Of a stretch of 43,718 bases of DNA, positions 23,893 through 32,099 are shown piece by piece. The notes under the pieces are model-generated. The model made no database searches and had not been told where the DNA came from. It was given only the letters and a program-made list of their open reading frames with translations. The translations under genes were made by a program, and so were the position numbers. The stretch is taken from positions 1-43,718 of the forward strand of contig SYLY01000397.1 of the NCBI GenBank assembly GCA_005808475.1, given 5' to 3'. The DNA is from Acidobacteriota bacterium (GTDB lineage Bacteria > Acidobacteriota > Terriglobia > Bryobacterales > Bryobacteraceae). Every line of letters starts with the position of its first letter. The stretch's first letter is position 1.

Positions 23893-26800
23893 TCAAACGG
23901 CCAATAGCGTCACCGACGCGGGCAGCCCGGTGGCTCTTGTCACCGCGAGCGCGTACCACTGCACCTGGGTCCGGTACTTTTTCAGATAGCCGAGCGCGTC
24001 GTCGGTCTTGAAATCGACGATGTGCCAGGCGCCATCCTCCTCGAACGCCAGGTCGATCGCGCCCTCGAGAATCGCACCGCCGTCGAGCTTCATCGTTACG
24101 GGCCACTCGCGATGGGATCGCCGCGCCACCCGCGCGCGGCGCAGCAGTGGATGCGCCAGTACACGCTCCACCGTTTGGATGGCGGCTTCCGATTCTTCCC
24201 GCGACGCGCCCAGCACGCGCGCGCGCAGGGCCACCGAGCGCTCGATCCCTTCCCGCGATTCGGCGAAATCGACGTCGCGCAAGGCGCCATGCACCAACGA
24301 TCCGAACCGGCGGCCCGTGGGCCGGCCAGGAGGGTGGTCCACGGCCACCAACTCCACCGGCGCGGCGAAACCGTCCGGCAGCGGCCGTCCATCGGTGGGG
24401 GCGAACACGTCGAACGTGGGCGCCGATCCCTTGGCGATCGCGGCGGCTCGCGCCTCGAGCCACCTCCGGTAATCCTCCTCGCTTCTTTCCGAGACGCCGT
24501 CCGGCGCGAGCAACTCTCCCTGATCCACGCCGAACTCCGCTTCCACGCCGAGTTCCAGCGAAGCCGGGTCCCACCACACCACCGAGTGCGCGCCCTCGAG
24601 CGGCTGGTGCAAGCCCGGCTTGACGGAAGGATCGCCGCTCGCGGTGAGGTACTCCGGCGGACGATCGAGCACCGAAACTCCGCCGAATGGCGGACAGCCG
24701 GGCGCGGTTCGCGGGCGGCGCCAGTCGGGGAACGGCGGATAAACGGCCTTGTGGAGCGGCGCGAGCCAGCTTCCCGCCATCTCCTGGTCGCCCACCACGG
24801 GGACCGCCAGCAGATCCCGCGCCCGGGTGGCGGCGACATAGGCCACGCGCACGCCTTCGGCGTTCTCCCGCTTCTTCTCCTCCGCCTCGTGTTCGAGCAG
24901 TTCCCACGGCGCGCATCGCAGCAGCCGCGTGGCGCAGAGTTCGCGGGAGGGATCGACGTAGCGCTCCGGCTCCGCGGCGGAAAGGTTGGCGGTGAGATCC
25001 GCCAGAATCACCACGGGAAACTCGAGCCCCTTCGCGGCGTGAACGGTCATCAGCCGCACGCCTTCAGCGCCCTCTTCCAGCACCGGAGCCTCGGACCCTT
25101 CGGTGCGCTCGGCCTGAGCCACCAACTCTTCCACGAAGCCGCGGAACGAGATTCCTCCGCTCATTTCGAACTGGCGGGCCAGATCGGCGGCGCGGAGCAC
25201 GTTGGCCAACACCTGCTGTCCATGCGGGCGCAACGCGAATCCGGCGTGCGCGCGAACCGCGTCGAGCAGCAGATTCACCGTTACCGCGACGGGCCGTTCG
25301 TTCCGTTCGCGATGCAGATCGCGAAGCAGCGTCAATGCGTCGCGAATGGCCGCGAACTCGCCCGTCAGGTCCTCGGGCGCGTGGAACCGGGGATGCATCG
25401 AGCCCACCTCGTGAAGGTAGCGGAACAGGATGGCGTCCTCGAAGCCGAACAGCGCTCCCCGCAGGGTCGCGTACACCGAGAGTTCGTCCTCCGGCCACTC
25501 GATCGCGGTCAGCGCCGTTCTCACGGTCTCCACCTCCTCGCGGTTGTGGAACGATTTCGATCCTACCAACACGTGCGGCACTCCGCGAGCCTCGAGCCCG
25601 CGCGCGTATTCCCGCGTGAGGTCGGTTCCGAAGTTGGTGAAGCGGCGGAACAGCACGCACACGTGGCGCGGGGAGACCGGGACGCGGCCGGCGCCTTCCC
25701 GCACGGTCCAGCCGCTGTCCCGGATCAGCCATGCGGTGAAGGCGGCGATGGTATCGGGCAAGCAGGCGTCGATGGCGCTCTTGGCGATGCGGCGCGTGGC
25801 ATACGGCTTCGGCGCCGGTATCGCGACGATGGCGGGCTGCGCGTCCGGCTGCGCGGCTCCGCCTTCCAGGGGCACGTATCCCGCCTGGCCCGAATCGGGT
25901 TCGCCGGTCATCTCCGGAGCGAACGCGGCGTTGACGCACTCCTGAATCGGCCCAACCGAGCGCCAACTGCGCGTCAAATGCACCAGGCCGGCGCCTCGAG
26001 CCACCAGACGGTCGCGAACGGCGTGGTACAGCACTACGTCGGCGCGGCGGAACTTGTAGATCGACTGCTTGGGATCGCCGACGGCGAAGAGCTTGCCCGG
26101 CACGGGCGCCACCTGCGTCCAGTCGTCTTCGTCCGGGTCGTCCGCGGCCAGCAGCAGCAGCAGTTCCGCCTGGAGCGGATCGGTGTCCTGGAACTCGTCG
26201 ACGAAGATGTGCGAGTAGCGGCGTTGCAGGTAGTGGCGGACATCGCGCCGGCCGCGCACCAGGTTTCGCGCCAGGATCAGCAGATCCAGGAAGTCCAGCT
26301 TGCCGGTCTTGCGTTTCAGATCGCCGTAGCGGTCCACCAGGTCGAGCATGTCCTCCCGGAGGGCGGCGGCGAAATCGGCGTCCGACTCCCGGTGGAACGC
26401 CTCCAGCCTTCCATAAAGGTCGTCGATCTGTCCACGCTTGGCGGCCGGCTTGTTCAGATCGCGGCGCAGCTTCAGCAGCAGGCTCTCCAGCGTGTCGAAG
26501 TCCCGGCGCTCGAGCCATTCGGCGCGTTCCAGCCACAAAGCGAAATCGTGGATGGGGCGCAGCGCCTGGCTCACCTGAAGGCGGGGCGCGATCTGGCGAA
26601 TCCGTTCCACCAGATCCTCGATGGCGGACTCGCGGTCCCACGGCTTACGCTGCCAGTAACCGGGAAAGTCGCGCCATTCGATCAACGTGCGTCCCGCCCA
26701 TTCGAGCTGGCTGGCGGGAGGGCTCTGGTCCCACGCATCGCGATGCGACAGGCGGCTGAGCGCGCGGCGCAGGCCGGGGGAATCGAGGCCCAGGCGATGC

Positions 26801-27252
26801 TCCATCCACGAGCGGAACGCGCGGCCGTAGAGGCGGCGCTGCTCGGAATCGGAGAGCTCGGTGAACGAGGGATCCACCTCGGCTTCCACCGGCCGCTCCC
26901 GGAGAAGCTGCGCGCAGAAGGAGTGGATCGTGCCGATGGAGGCTTCCTCCAGATGAGCCAGCGCGTGCTCGAGATGCGCGGCGGCTTGCGGAGTTGCCTT
27001 CGCGCGCGATACGTCCAGCCCCACGCGGAGCCGTAGTTTGAGTTCGCCGGCGGCTTTGTGGGTGAACGTCACCGCCACGATCTTGTCCACCGTCGTGGTT
27101 CCCTGTTGCAGAACCGCTACGATGCGGCGCACCAGCTCCGAGGTCTTACCCGTGCCGGCTGCGGCCTCCACGATCAGGCTTTCGTCCAGCGAAGTCCGGA
27201 TGCGTTGGCGCGCGGCGGCGTCGTCGAAGCGTGGCGAAGTCGCGGGAGTCAA
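23893..27252 (-). CDS. AddA/RecB-like UvrD-family helicase-nuclease
   Basis: The 1119-residue protein has a full SF1A helicase and a C-terminal PD-(D/E)xK nuclease. Walker A is AAAGTGKT at about residues 30-37, followed by VTFTHKAAGELKLRLR (motif Ia), FVDEFQDTDPLQ (II), VGDPKQSIYKFRRAD (III), LMTVHAAKGLEFPVVILAD (V) and VAYVAATRARDLL (VI). The nuclease shows EGAIDLAFEE, HIVDFKTD and QVQWYA. It should unwind and degrade DNA ends in double-strand-break processing. AddA normally works with AddB, but no AddB-like gene is adjacent. The start is TTG 27252, preceded by a leaderless-type promoter. Its 3' end is four bases from the convergent HpnK-like gene. Confidence 0.92.
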   Translation of the reverse strand: MTPATSPRFDDAAARQRIRTSLDESLIVEAAAGTGKTSELVRRIVAVLQQGTTTVDKIVAVTFTHKAAGELKLRLRVGLDVSRAKATPQAAAHLEHALAHLEEASIGTIHSFCAQLLRERPVEAEVDPSFTELSDSEQRRLYGRAFRSWMEHRLGLDSPGLRRALSRLSHRDAWDQSPPASQLEWAGRTLIEWRDFPGYWQRKPWDRESAIEDLVERIRQIAPRLQVSQALRPIHDFALWLERAEWLERRDFDTLESLLLKLRRDLNKPAAKRGQIDDLYGRLEAFHRESDADFAAALREDMLDLVDRYGDLKRKTGKLDFLDLLILARNLVRGRRDVRHYLQRRYSHIFVDEFQDTDPLQAELLLLLAADDPDEDDWTQVAPVPGKLFAVGDPKQSIYKFRRADVVLYHAVRDRLVARGAGLVHLTRSWRSVGPIQECVNAAFAPEMTGEPDSGQAGYVPLEGGAAQPDAQPAIVAIPAPKPYATRRIAKSAIDACLPDTIAAFTAWLIRDSGWTVREGAGRVPVSPRHVCVLFRRFTNFGTDLTREYARGLEARGVPHVLVGSKSFHNREEVETVRTALTAIEWPEDELSVYATLRGALFGFEDAILFRYLHEVGSMHPRFHAPEDLTGEFAAIRDALTLLRDLHRERNERPVAVTVNLLLDAVRAHAGFALRPHGQQVLANVLRAADLARQFEMSGGISFRGFVEELVAQAERTEGSEAPVLEEGAEGVRLMTVHAAKGLEFPVVILADLTANLSAAEPERYVDPSRELCATRLLRCAPWELLEHEAEEKKRENAEGVRVAYVAATRARDLLAVPVVGDQEMAGSWLAPLHKAVYPPFPDWRRPRTAPGCPPFGGVSVLDRPPEYLTASGDPSVKPGLHQPLEGAHSVVWWDPASLELGVEAEFGVDQGELLAPDGVSERSEEDYRRWLEARAAAIAKGSAPTFDVFAPTDGRPLPDGFAAPVELVAVDHPPGRPTGRRFGSLVHGALRDVDFAESREGIERSVALRARVLGASREESEAAIQTVERVLAHPLLRRARVARRSHREWPVTMKLDGGAILEGAIDLAFEEDGAWHIVDFKTDDALGYLKKYRTQVQWYALAVTRATGLPASVTLLAV

Positions 27253-27258
27253 ACCGCG

Positions 27259-27264
27259 ATTCTA
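27259..27264 (-). promoter_or_regulatory. -10 hexamer of a leaderless promoter (TAGAAT) for the helicase-nuclease
   Basis: On the minus strand TAGAAT is followed by exactly six bases (cgcggt) and the TTG start at 27252. It lies inside the 16-base gap after the ASH-domain gene. The helicase therefore probably has its own leaderless transcript even though it follows a same-strand gene closely. Confidence 0.5.
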
Positions 27265-27268
27265 GCGT

Positions 27269-30200
27269 CTAGCGCGGCGGCGCGTCGACCACCGCGCGGA
27301 TCAGCAGGTTGCCGGGGCCGAGCCCTTCGAACGCTTGCGGCCGCGTCCAATCGCCTCCGTCGACCCGGATCCACGACCGGTCCTTGGGGCCGCTCGACGT
27401 GTCCAAGGTGATGATGTTGCCTTCCACCTGCTCGCTTTGGAATCCGACGATGAAGTCTCCCGAGTTGATCGTCAGCGTGGCGGGCAGCGTGTATTCGAAA
27501 AAGCGGCCGGTCCGCTGAATGGAAACCGAGCGGTTGGTCAGCGCGGTGGAGCCCGGAGGGGCGGCCGGGTCTCCTGTCGCCGATCCCCACTGCATGGTCA
27601 CCGCGTGGCCCACCGAGAATGCGTCGTCGCGGAAGAAGACGTGAATGGCCCGCAATGTCGCGGGGTATCCGGGAGGAGTGAGCCGGTTCACCGCGAACAG
27701 CGAGCGCGTGAAGCGCGCCGACCGCTCCCACGTGCCATCGTCCACCTGCAGCGTCTGGGTCACGCGAGTGCCGGAGGTCGCGGTGGCCGCGCCCGTCATC
27801 GTCATCAGGACTTCGGGCCGGCGCGGATCGTTGCACTGAATCGTCATGTCGGTCACGTGCGCGCCGGAGAACTTCGGCTCGAACCGGATCGAAATCGTCT
27901 GCGTGGCGCCCGCCGGGATTGTCAACGGCAACGGCGGAGGCGTGTTGATCGCGAATTGATCCGAGGTGAACCGCACCGAGCGGATGGTGAGCGGAAGGCC
28001 TCCCGCGTTTCGAACCGCGAGCTCGAGGTTGCGGAACTGGCCGATAGCCACCGGGCCGAACGTCACCACGTTGTTCGGCGACACCACGATCGAGGCGCTT
28101 TCGAACAGGAACGGAACTCCCGCCGTTGCCGTGGGCGTGGAGACGGAGAGATCGCGCACGCGTTGGCCGGTAAGGACGGCCGGCTCGGATCCGAAGGCGA
28201 ACCCGGCTCCTCCGTTGGCCGCCGCTCCGGGCGAGGGAAGCGCGAACGCGGCGCCTCCGGCCGCAAGCGGCGCGATGGCGCCGTCCAGCCGCACGATGAG
28301 GCCCCCGTTCTCGATCACGGCTTCCACGTTGTGGTAGCGGGCCGGATCGAAGCCACCGATCGCCGGCGTGGCCGCGAGCGTCTCCGCCGTGTCCAGCCGC
28401 CGTAGCTTCACCGAACCATCCGAGTGGACCTGCACCCAGAAGCCGCCGTGGGTGGTTCCGAACAACCCGTCTCCTGTCTGTAAAGGCGACGTGTGGAACA
28501 TCGGACCGCCCTGCGTTCCGGCCGGAAGCAGCACGTCCGCCCGGACGATGAGAGCTTGGCCGATGTTCGACGCGGTGACGCCGCCGTTGCACACGTCGGC
28601 GCGGGTGGTGAAAGCGACGCCGCCGAACCCCGATGTCAGGTTGATCAACGCGCCTTCGTCGACTCGCGCGGCGCTGGCGCGGACAGCGAGAGGAATGTAT
28701 CGATAAGCGGCCACTCCACCCGCGGCCAGATCGGTGGCGCCCAGCGCGCAAGAGTCGCCCGCGATGCGGGCGCGGAAGGTGTCTGAGAACAGCACCGGCA
28801 TCGACGGAGGCGGGGGAGGCGGCGGGGCCGTCGCGCCGATTCCAGACAAGGGAACGACAACCGGATCGAGCCCCGTGGCGGTAATTGTGAGGTTCGCGCT
28901 GGCGGGTCCCCCGGCCGCTGGTGTGAAGCGAAGAGTGACGGTATGGCTGCCGCCCGTAGGCACGGCGAACGACGCGGCCGTGGTGATCGCGAATACCGCG
29001 CCGCTGGTTCCGACGGCCGTCACCGCAACGGCGGTCCCCCCCGTGTTCTTCAATTCGATGGACAGGTCCTTGGACTGCCCCACGGCCACATCGCCGAAAT
29101 CGAGCCTGGCCAACGACGCTTCCAGCTTTCCTGGAGGAGGCGGAGGCGGCGGAGCCGAGCCAGACGCGACGCCGGTCAGCGCCACCACATACGCGGGCCG
29201 CAGCGCGTCGTTCGAGGACACCGTCAGCGACGCGCCGTACGTGCCCACGGTACCCGGACTGAACGACAGCGTCACCGCTTGCGACGCGCCCGGCGCGACC
29301 TGGAACGCACCCTGCGGCGACACCACGGCGAACGATTCCTGGGAGACTCGTAGCGAACTCACCGCCAGCGTGGCGCCGCCCGAGTTGCGGATCTGGGCGG
29401 TGGTTTGGCGGGTTTGGCCGGGCGGGAGTTCGCCGAAGTCGATCGGGGCCGGGGTCACCTCCACGGCAGGCGCCGCGCCGCCGAACGCAGATCCCAACAC
29501 GGACAGACTGAAGGCAGGCAACGCCGGATCGTCGGTGGTCACCGTGATCAGCGACGTATAGACGCCTTGCGACGCGGGCTGCGAGCGGAGTTGCAGCGAG
29601 CGCCTGGTCCCGGGCGGAATCACCAGCGGAAGCCGCGTCATGTAGGGCCGGATCGCATCGTTGGTGGATCGTACCGCCGTGATCGCCAGCGGACGATTGC
29701 CGTTGTTGGCGACCGGAATCAGCACATCGGACGCCGATCCGAGCAGGGCCTCCGGCGGCCGCAGATCTCGCGGCGGGGCTTCGCCTCCAGCGGTTCGCGC
29801 GACGGCCGAGGCCGCCGATGTCGCGGCGGCGGTGTGGAAGCCGTCCGAGGCGAGCACCCGGAACTGGAAGTTCAGGCCTGGTGGAAGCACCGCCGGATCG
29901 AGCGCCAGTTGAGAGTCCGCCAGTTCCAGCCCGAGCGGCCGCCAGTCGACGCCGTCCGTGCTGGCGAGCAGGCGAAAGGTGAGCGCCTGATTGTCGGCGT
30001 CGGCGGCGGTCCACGCAAGCGGCCGGCCATTGGGCGCGGAAACCGTGGGCGCGGCGGGGCTCGCGGCGATGGATCCTACCTCCCGGCCGTCGCGCGTGAA
30101 CACGATTCGCGTGGTTCCCGCCGGAAACGGCGCGCGCACGGTGAACGGATCGCTGTCCGGGCGGGACGCCAAGTCGAGCAGTTCGGATAGCGTCTTGAAG

Positions 30201-31306
30201 CAGAACGTGGCGACCGGCGCTTCGCCTGACCCGAAGAAGCGCGTGCACGTCGTGGCGGAGGCGTCATGCTCGGCGGCAACGCCGGCGGCCTGAAACGCGG
30301 GCCGCAGGTTGGCTCCGGTAGCGTCGCGACGGATCGATCCGCTCAGCGTGATGGTGTTGACCGTAGCGCCGGCCACCGGGTCCAACTTCGCTCCGAACAG
30401 GCGAGTGAACGTGTCCGCCGCCATCCAATAGGCGCGGTTCGCCGGCGGCGCCGTGAGGTCGGCGGCGGGAGCGGCCGGCGCGGCCGCGGCGAAACGGTCC
30501 AAGCCGAAGTCCGCCGGGCCGATCGCCCGCTGCGATTTCGGAACCCCCAGCAGCGCCACCACGGCGTGCGCGACATTGCCGGGCGCGTCGGGCTGCGTGG
30601 CCGCGATCGCCAGCCGTAGAGCGGCCGATGCCGCCACGGGCGTGTCGAACACGGGTTCGCGCCGCAACACGATCAGCAGGTCGGCGGTCGAATAGAGGCG
30701 CATCGCGGCGGCCTCGCGCAGAAGCACCGCGGGATAGGAAGTGTAGAGGTCGGCGAAGGGCTCCCAAATCAGTTGATCGTCGGCGACCGGCAACAACTGG
30801 GCGATCGCGGGCGCGAAGTCGGTTTCGGGGCAGTCGGGATCGCACACGCGGACATACTGGATCCGCAGGGGCCGGGGGAGCGACGGCGGATCGGCGAAGC
30901 GCAGCGCCAACGGGCGGTCGAGACGGCCGGTGGCTCCATCGCGTGCGATCAGATCCGCGTCGAGTTCGATGTCGCCCGCGGCGGTCCATGCGTCGGGCAG
31001 CGCGAACTGGATCGACGCCGCGAGCGACCCACGCGACCCAGCCTGCGCGGGCTCGATCCGCTGGAACCCGGAATCGAGCGCGCCGAGCGCTCCGGCCACG
31101 TTGCGGGCTCGCAGCGTCGCCTTGAACTCCGCCCCCGGCGCTCCGGCGGCGGGGAATACCCGCGCAACGGTGGGCTTGCCGGCCACCAGCGGCACTGTCT
31201 GATCGGCATTCTGCACGGCCTGCACGACCTCGATCCGCGAAATTCGTTGGGCTTGCAACGCCGACAGGCACGACAGGGCCAAGGACAAAAGGGGGAGGAG
31301 CTTCAT
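27269..31306 (-). CDS. Giant secreted ASH/choice-of-anchor-D multidomain protein
   Basis: ATG 31306 yields 1345 residues with a signal peptide (MKLLPLLSLALSCLSALQAQ); a GTG four codons upstream is an alternative. The N-terminal 400 residues are unrecognised. They contain paired cysteines (CDPDCPE and TTCTRFF) and could be a degenerate peptidase-like region. Four Ig-like ASH domains follow, with the diagnostic pattern FG....GQ....... NTGG: IDFGELPPGQTRQTT, LDFGDVAVGQSKDLS, VTFGPVAIGQFRNLE and an earlier, more divergent copy. Proline-only linkers separate them. Between the third and fourth lies a LamG-like domain (residues about 880-1080). The C-terminus is a separate beta domain. It is likely a surface or secreted binding protein. 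No enzymatic motif is secure. Confidence 0.8.
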   Translation of the reverse strand: MKLLPLLSLALSCLSALQAQRISRIEVVQAVQNADQTVPLVAGKPTVARVFPAAGAPGAEFKATLRARNVAGALGALDSGFQRIEPAQAGSRGSLAASIQFALPDAWTAAGDIELDADLIARDGATGRLDRPLALRFADPPSLPRPLRIQYVRVCDPDCPETDFAPAIAQLLPVADDQLIWEPFADLYTSYPAVLLREAAAMRLYSTADLLIVLRREPVFDTPVAASAALRLAIAATQPDAPGNVAHAVVALLGVPKSQRAIGPADFGLDRFAAAAPAAPAADLTAPPANRAYWMAADTFTRLFGAKLDPVAGATVNTITLSGSIRRDATGANLRPAFQAAGVAAEHDASATTCTRFFGSGEAPVATFCFKTLSELLDLASRPDSDPFTVRAPFPAGTTRIVFTRDGREVGSIAASPAAPTVSAPNGRPLAWTAADADNQALTFRLLASTDGVDWRPLGLELADSQLALDPAVLPPGLNFQFRVLASDGFHTAAATSAASAVARTAGGEAPPRDLRPPEALLGSASDVLIPVANNGNRPLAITAVRSTNDAIRPYMTRLPLVIPPGTRRSLQLRSQPASQGVYTSLITVTTDDPALPAFSLSVLGSAFGGAAPAVEVTPAPIDFGELPPGQTRQTTAQIRNSGGATLAVSSLRVSQESFAVVSPQGAFQVAPGASQAVTLSFSPGTVGTYGASLTVSSNDALRPAYVVALTGVASGSAPPPPPPPGKLEASLARLDFGDVAVGQSKDLSIELKNTGGTAVAVTAVGTSGAVFAITTAASFAVPTGGSHTVTLRFTPAAGGPASANLTITATGLDPVVVPLSGIGATAPPPPPPPSMPVLFSDTFRARIAGDSCALGATDLAAGGVAAYRYIPLAVRASAARVDEGALINLTSGFGGVAFTTRADVCNGGVTASNIGQALIVRADVLLPAGTQGGPMFHTSPLQTGDGLFGTTHGGFWVQVHSDGSVKLRRLDTAETLAATPAIGGFDPARYHNVEAVIENGGLIVRLDGAIAPLAAGGAAFALPSPGAAANGGAGFAFGSEPAVLTGQRVRDLSVSTPTATAGVPFLFESASIVVSPNNVVTFGPVAIGQFRNLELAVRNAGGLPLTIRSVRFTSDQFAINTPPPLPLTIPAGATQTISIRFEPKFSGAHVTDMTIQCNDPRRPEVLMTMTGAATATSGTRVTQTLQVDDGTWERSARFTRSLFAVNRLTPPGYPATLRAIHVFFRDDAFSVGHAVTMQWGSATGDPAAPPGSTALTNRSVSIQRTGRFFEYTLPATLTINSGDFIVGFQSEQVEGNIITLDTSSGPKDRSWIRVDGGDWTRPQAFEGLGPGNLLIRAVVDAPPR

Positions 31307-31349
31307 TGGCGCAACCACGATAGCGCAGGCAAGTCGCGCGATCTACCTC

Positions 31350-31378
31350 TTGACAACTATCGTTTAAACATATATATT
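31350..31378 (+). promoter_or_regulatory. Near-consensus sigma70 promoter of the pirin gene
   Basis: TTGACA at 31350-31355, a 17-base spacer and TATATT at 31373-31378 form the best -35/-10 pair I found in the window. Transcription should start near 31385, just before GAGG at 31386-31389 and the GTG at 31398. The surrounding 30 bases are unusually AT-rich and include a GTTTAAAC palindrome at 31362-31369 within the spacer, where a regulator could bind. Confidence 0.75.
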
Positions 31379-31397
31379 GGAGCAAGAGGTTGACCTT

Positions 31398-32096
31398 GTG
31401 ATTATGATTCGCCCGAGCGACGAGCGCGGCCACGCCAGCCACGGCTGGCTCGACACCCGATTCAGCTTTTCCTTCGCCGATTACTACGATCCCCGCCACA
31501 TGGGCTTTCGAAGCCTTCGCGTGATCAACGACGACCGCATCGCGGGCGGCGCGGGATTCCCCTTGCATCCGCATCGCGACATGGAGATCGTCACCTATAT
31601 GCTGGATGGCGCGCTCGCGCACCGCGACAGCATGGGCCACGTCGAAACGATCGGTGAAGGCGAGGTGCAGCGCATGACCGCCGGTTCCGGCATCCAGCAC
31701 AGCGAGTTCAATCCGCTGCCGGATCGCGCCACGCGGCTTCTGCAAATCTGGATGCTGCCGCGGCAAAAGGGACTGACGCCATCTTACGAACAGCGGCTGT
31801 TTCGCGACGAAGACAAGCGCGGCAAGCTGCTGGCGATCGCGTCGGGCGACGGGCGCGGCGGTTCGATGAAGATCGAGCAGGACGCGGCGATCTACGCGTC
31901 CCGGCTCGATTCCGGGGAGGCGGCGTCGCTGGCGTTGGAGCCCGGACGCCATGCCTGGGTGCAGGTGGCGCGCGGATCGGTGATGCTGAACGGGCAGGAA
32001 CTGAAGGAAGGCGACGGCGCGGCGATCAGCGGCGAGACGTCACTGCGCTTCGAGGGCGCGGCCGCCTCCGAGTTCCTGGTGTTCGACCTGGCGTAG
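31398..32096 (+). CDS. Pirin family protein (YhhW/quercetinase-like cupin)
   Basis: The start is GTG 31398, preceded by GAGG with an eight-base gap. This start gives 232 residues and puts the metal ligands at H57 and H59 (HPHRDMEIVTY) and H101 and E103 (IQHSEF). That spacing matches human pirin (H56, H58, H101, E103) and argues for GTG over the ATG two codons downstream. The N-terminus RPSDERGHASHGWLDTRFSFSFADYYDPRHMGF is the family signature. Bacterial pirins of this type bind iron and can show quercetin 2,3-dioxygenase activity; the physiological role is often redox-related. It ends four bases before the convergent 32100 gene. Confidence 0.93.
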   Translation: MIMIRPSDERGHASHGWLDTRFSFSFADYYDPRHMGFRSLRVINDDRIAGGAGFPLHPHRDMEIVTYMLDGALAHRDSMGHVETIGEGEVQRMTAGSGIQHSEFNPLPDRATRLLQIWMLPRQKGLTPSYEQRLFRDEDKRGKLLAIASGDGRGGSMKIEQDAAIYASRLDSGEAASLALEPGRHAWVQVARGSVMLNGQELKEGDGAAISGETSLRFEGAAASEFLVFDLA

Positions 32097-32099
32097 CGC

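Noticed and set aside
24022..27036. 1004-codon open frame on the plus strand
   Set aside because: It lies wholly opposite the helicase-nuclease gene, which has all SF1A motifs. The composition is typical of a GC-driven shadow frame.
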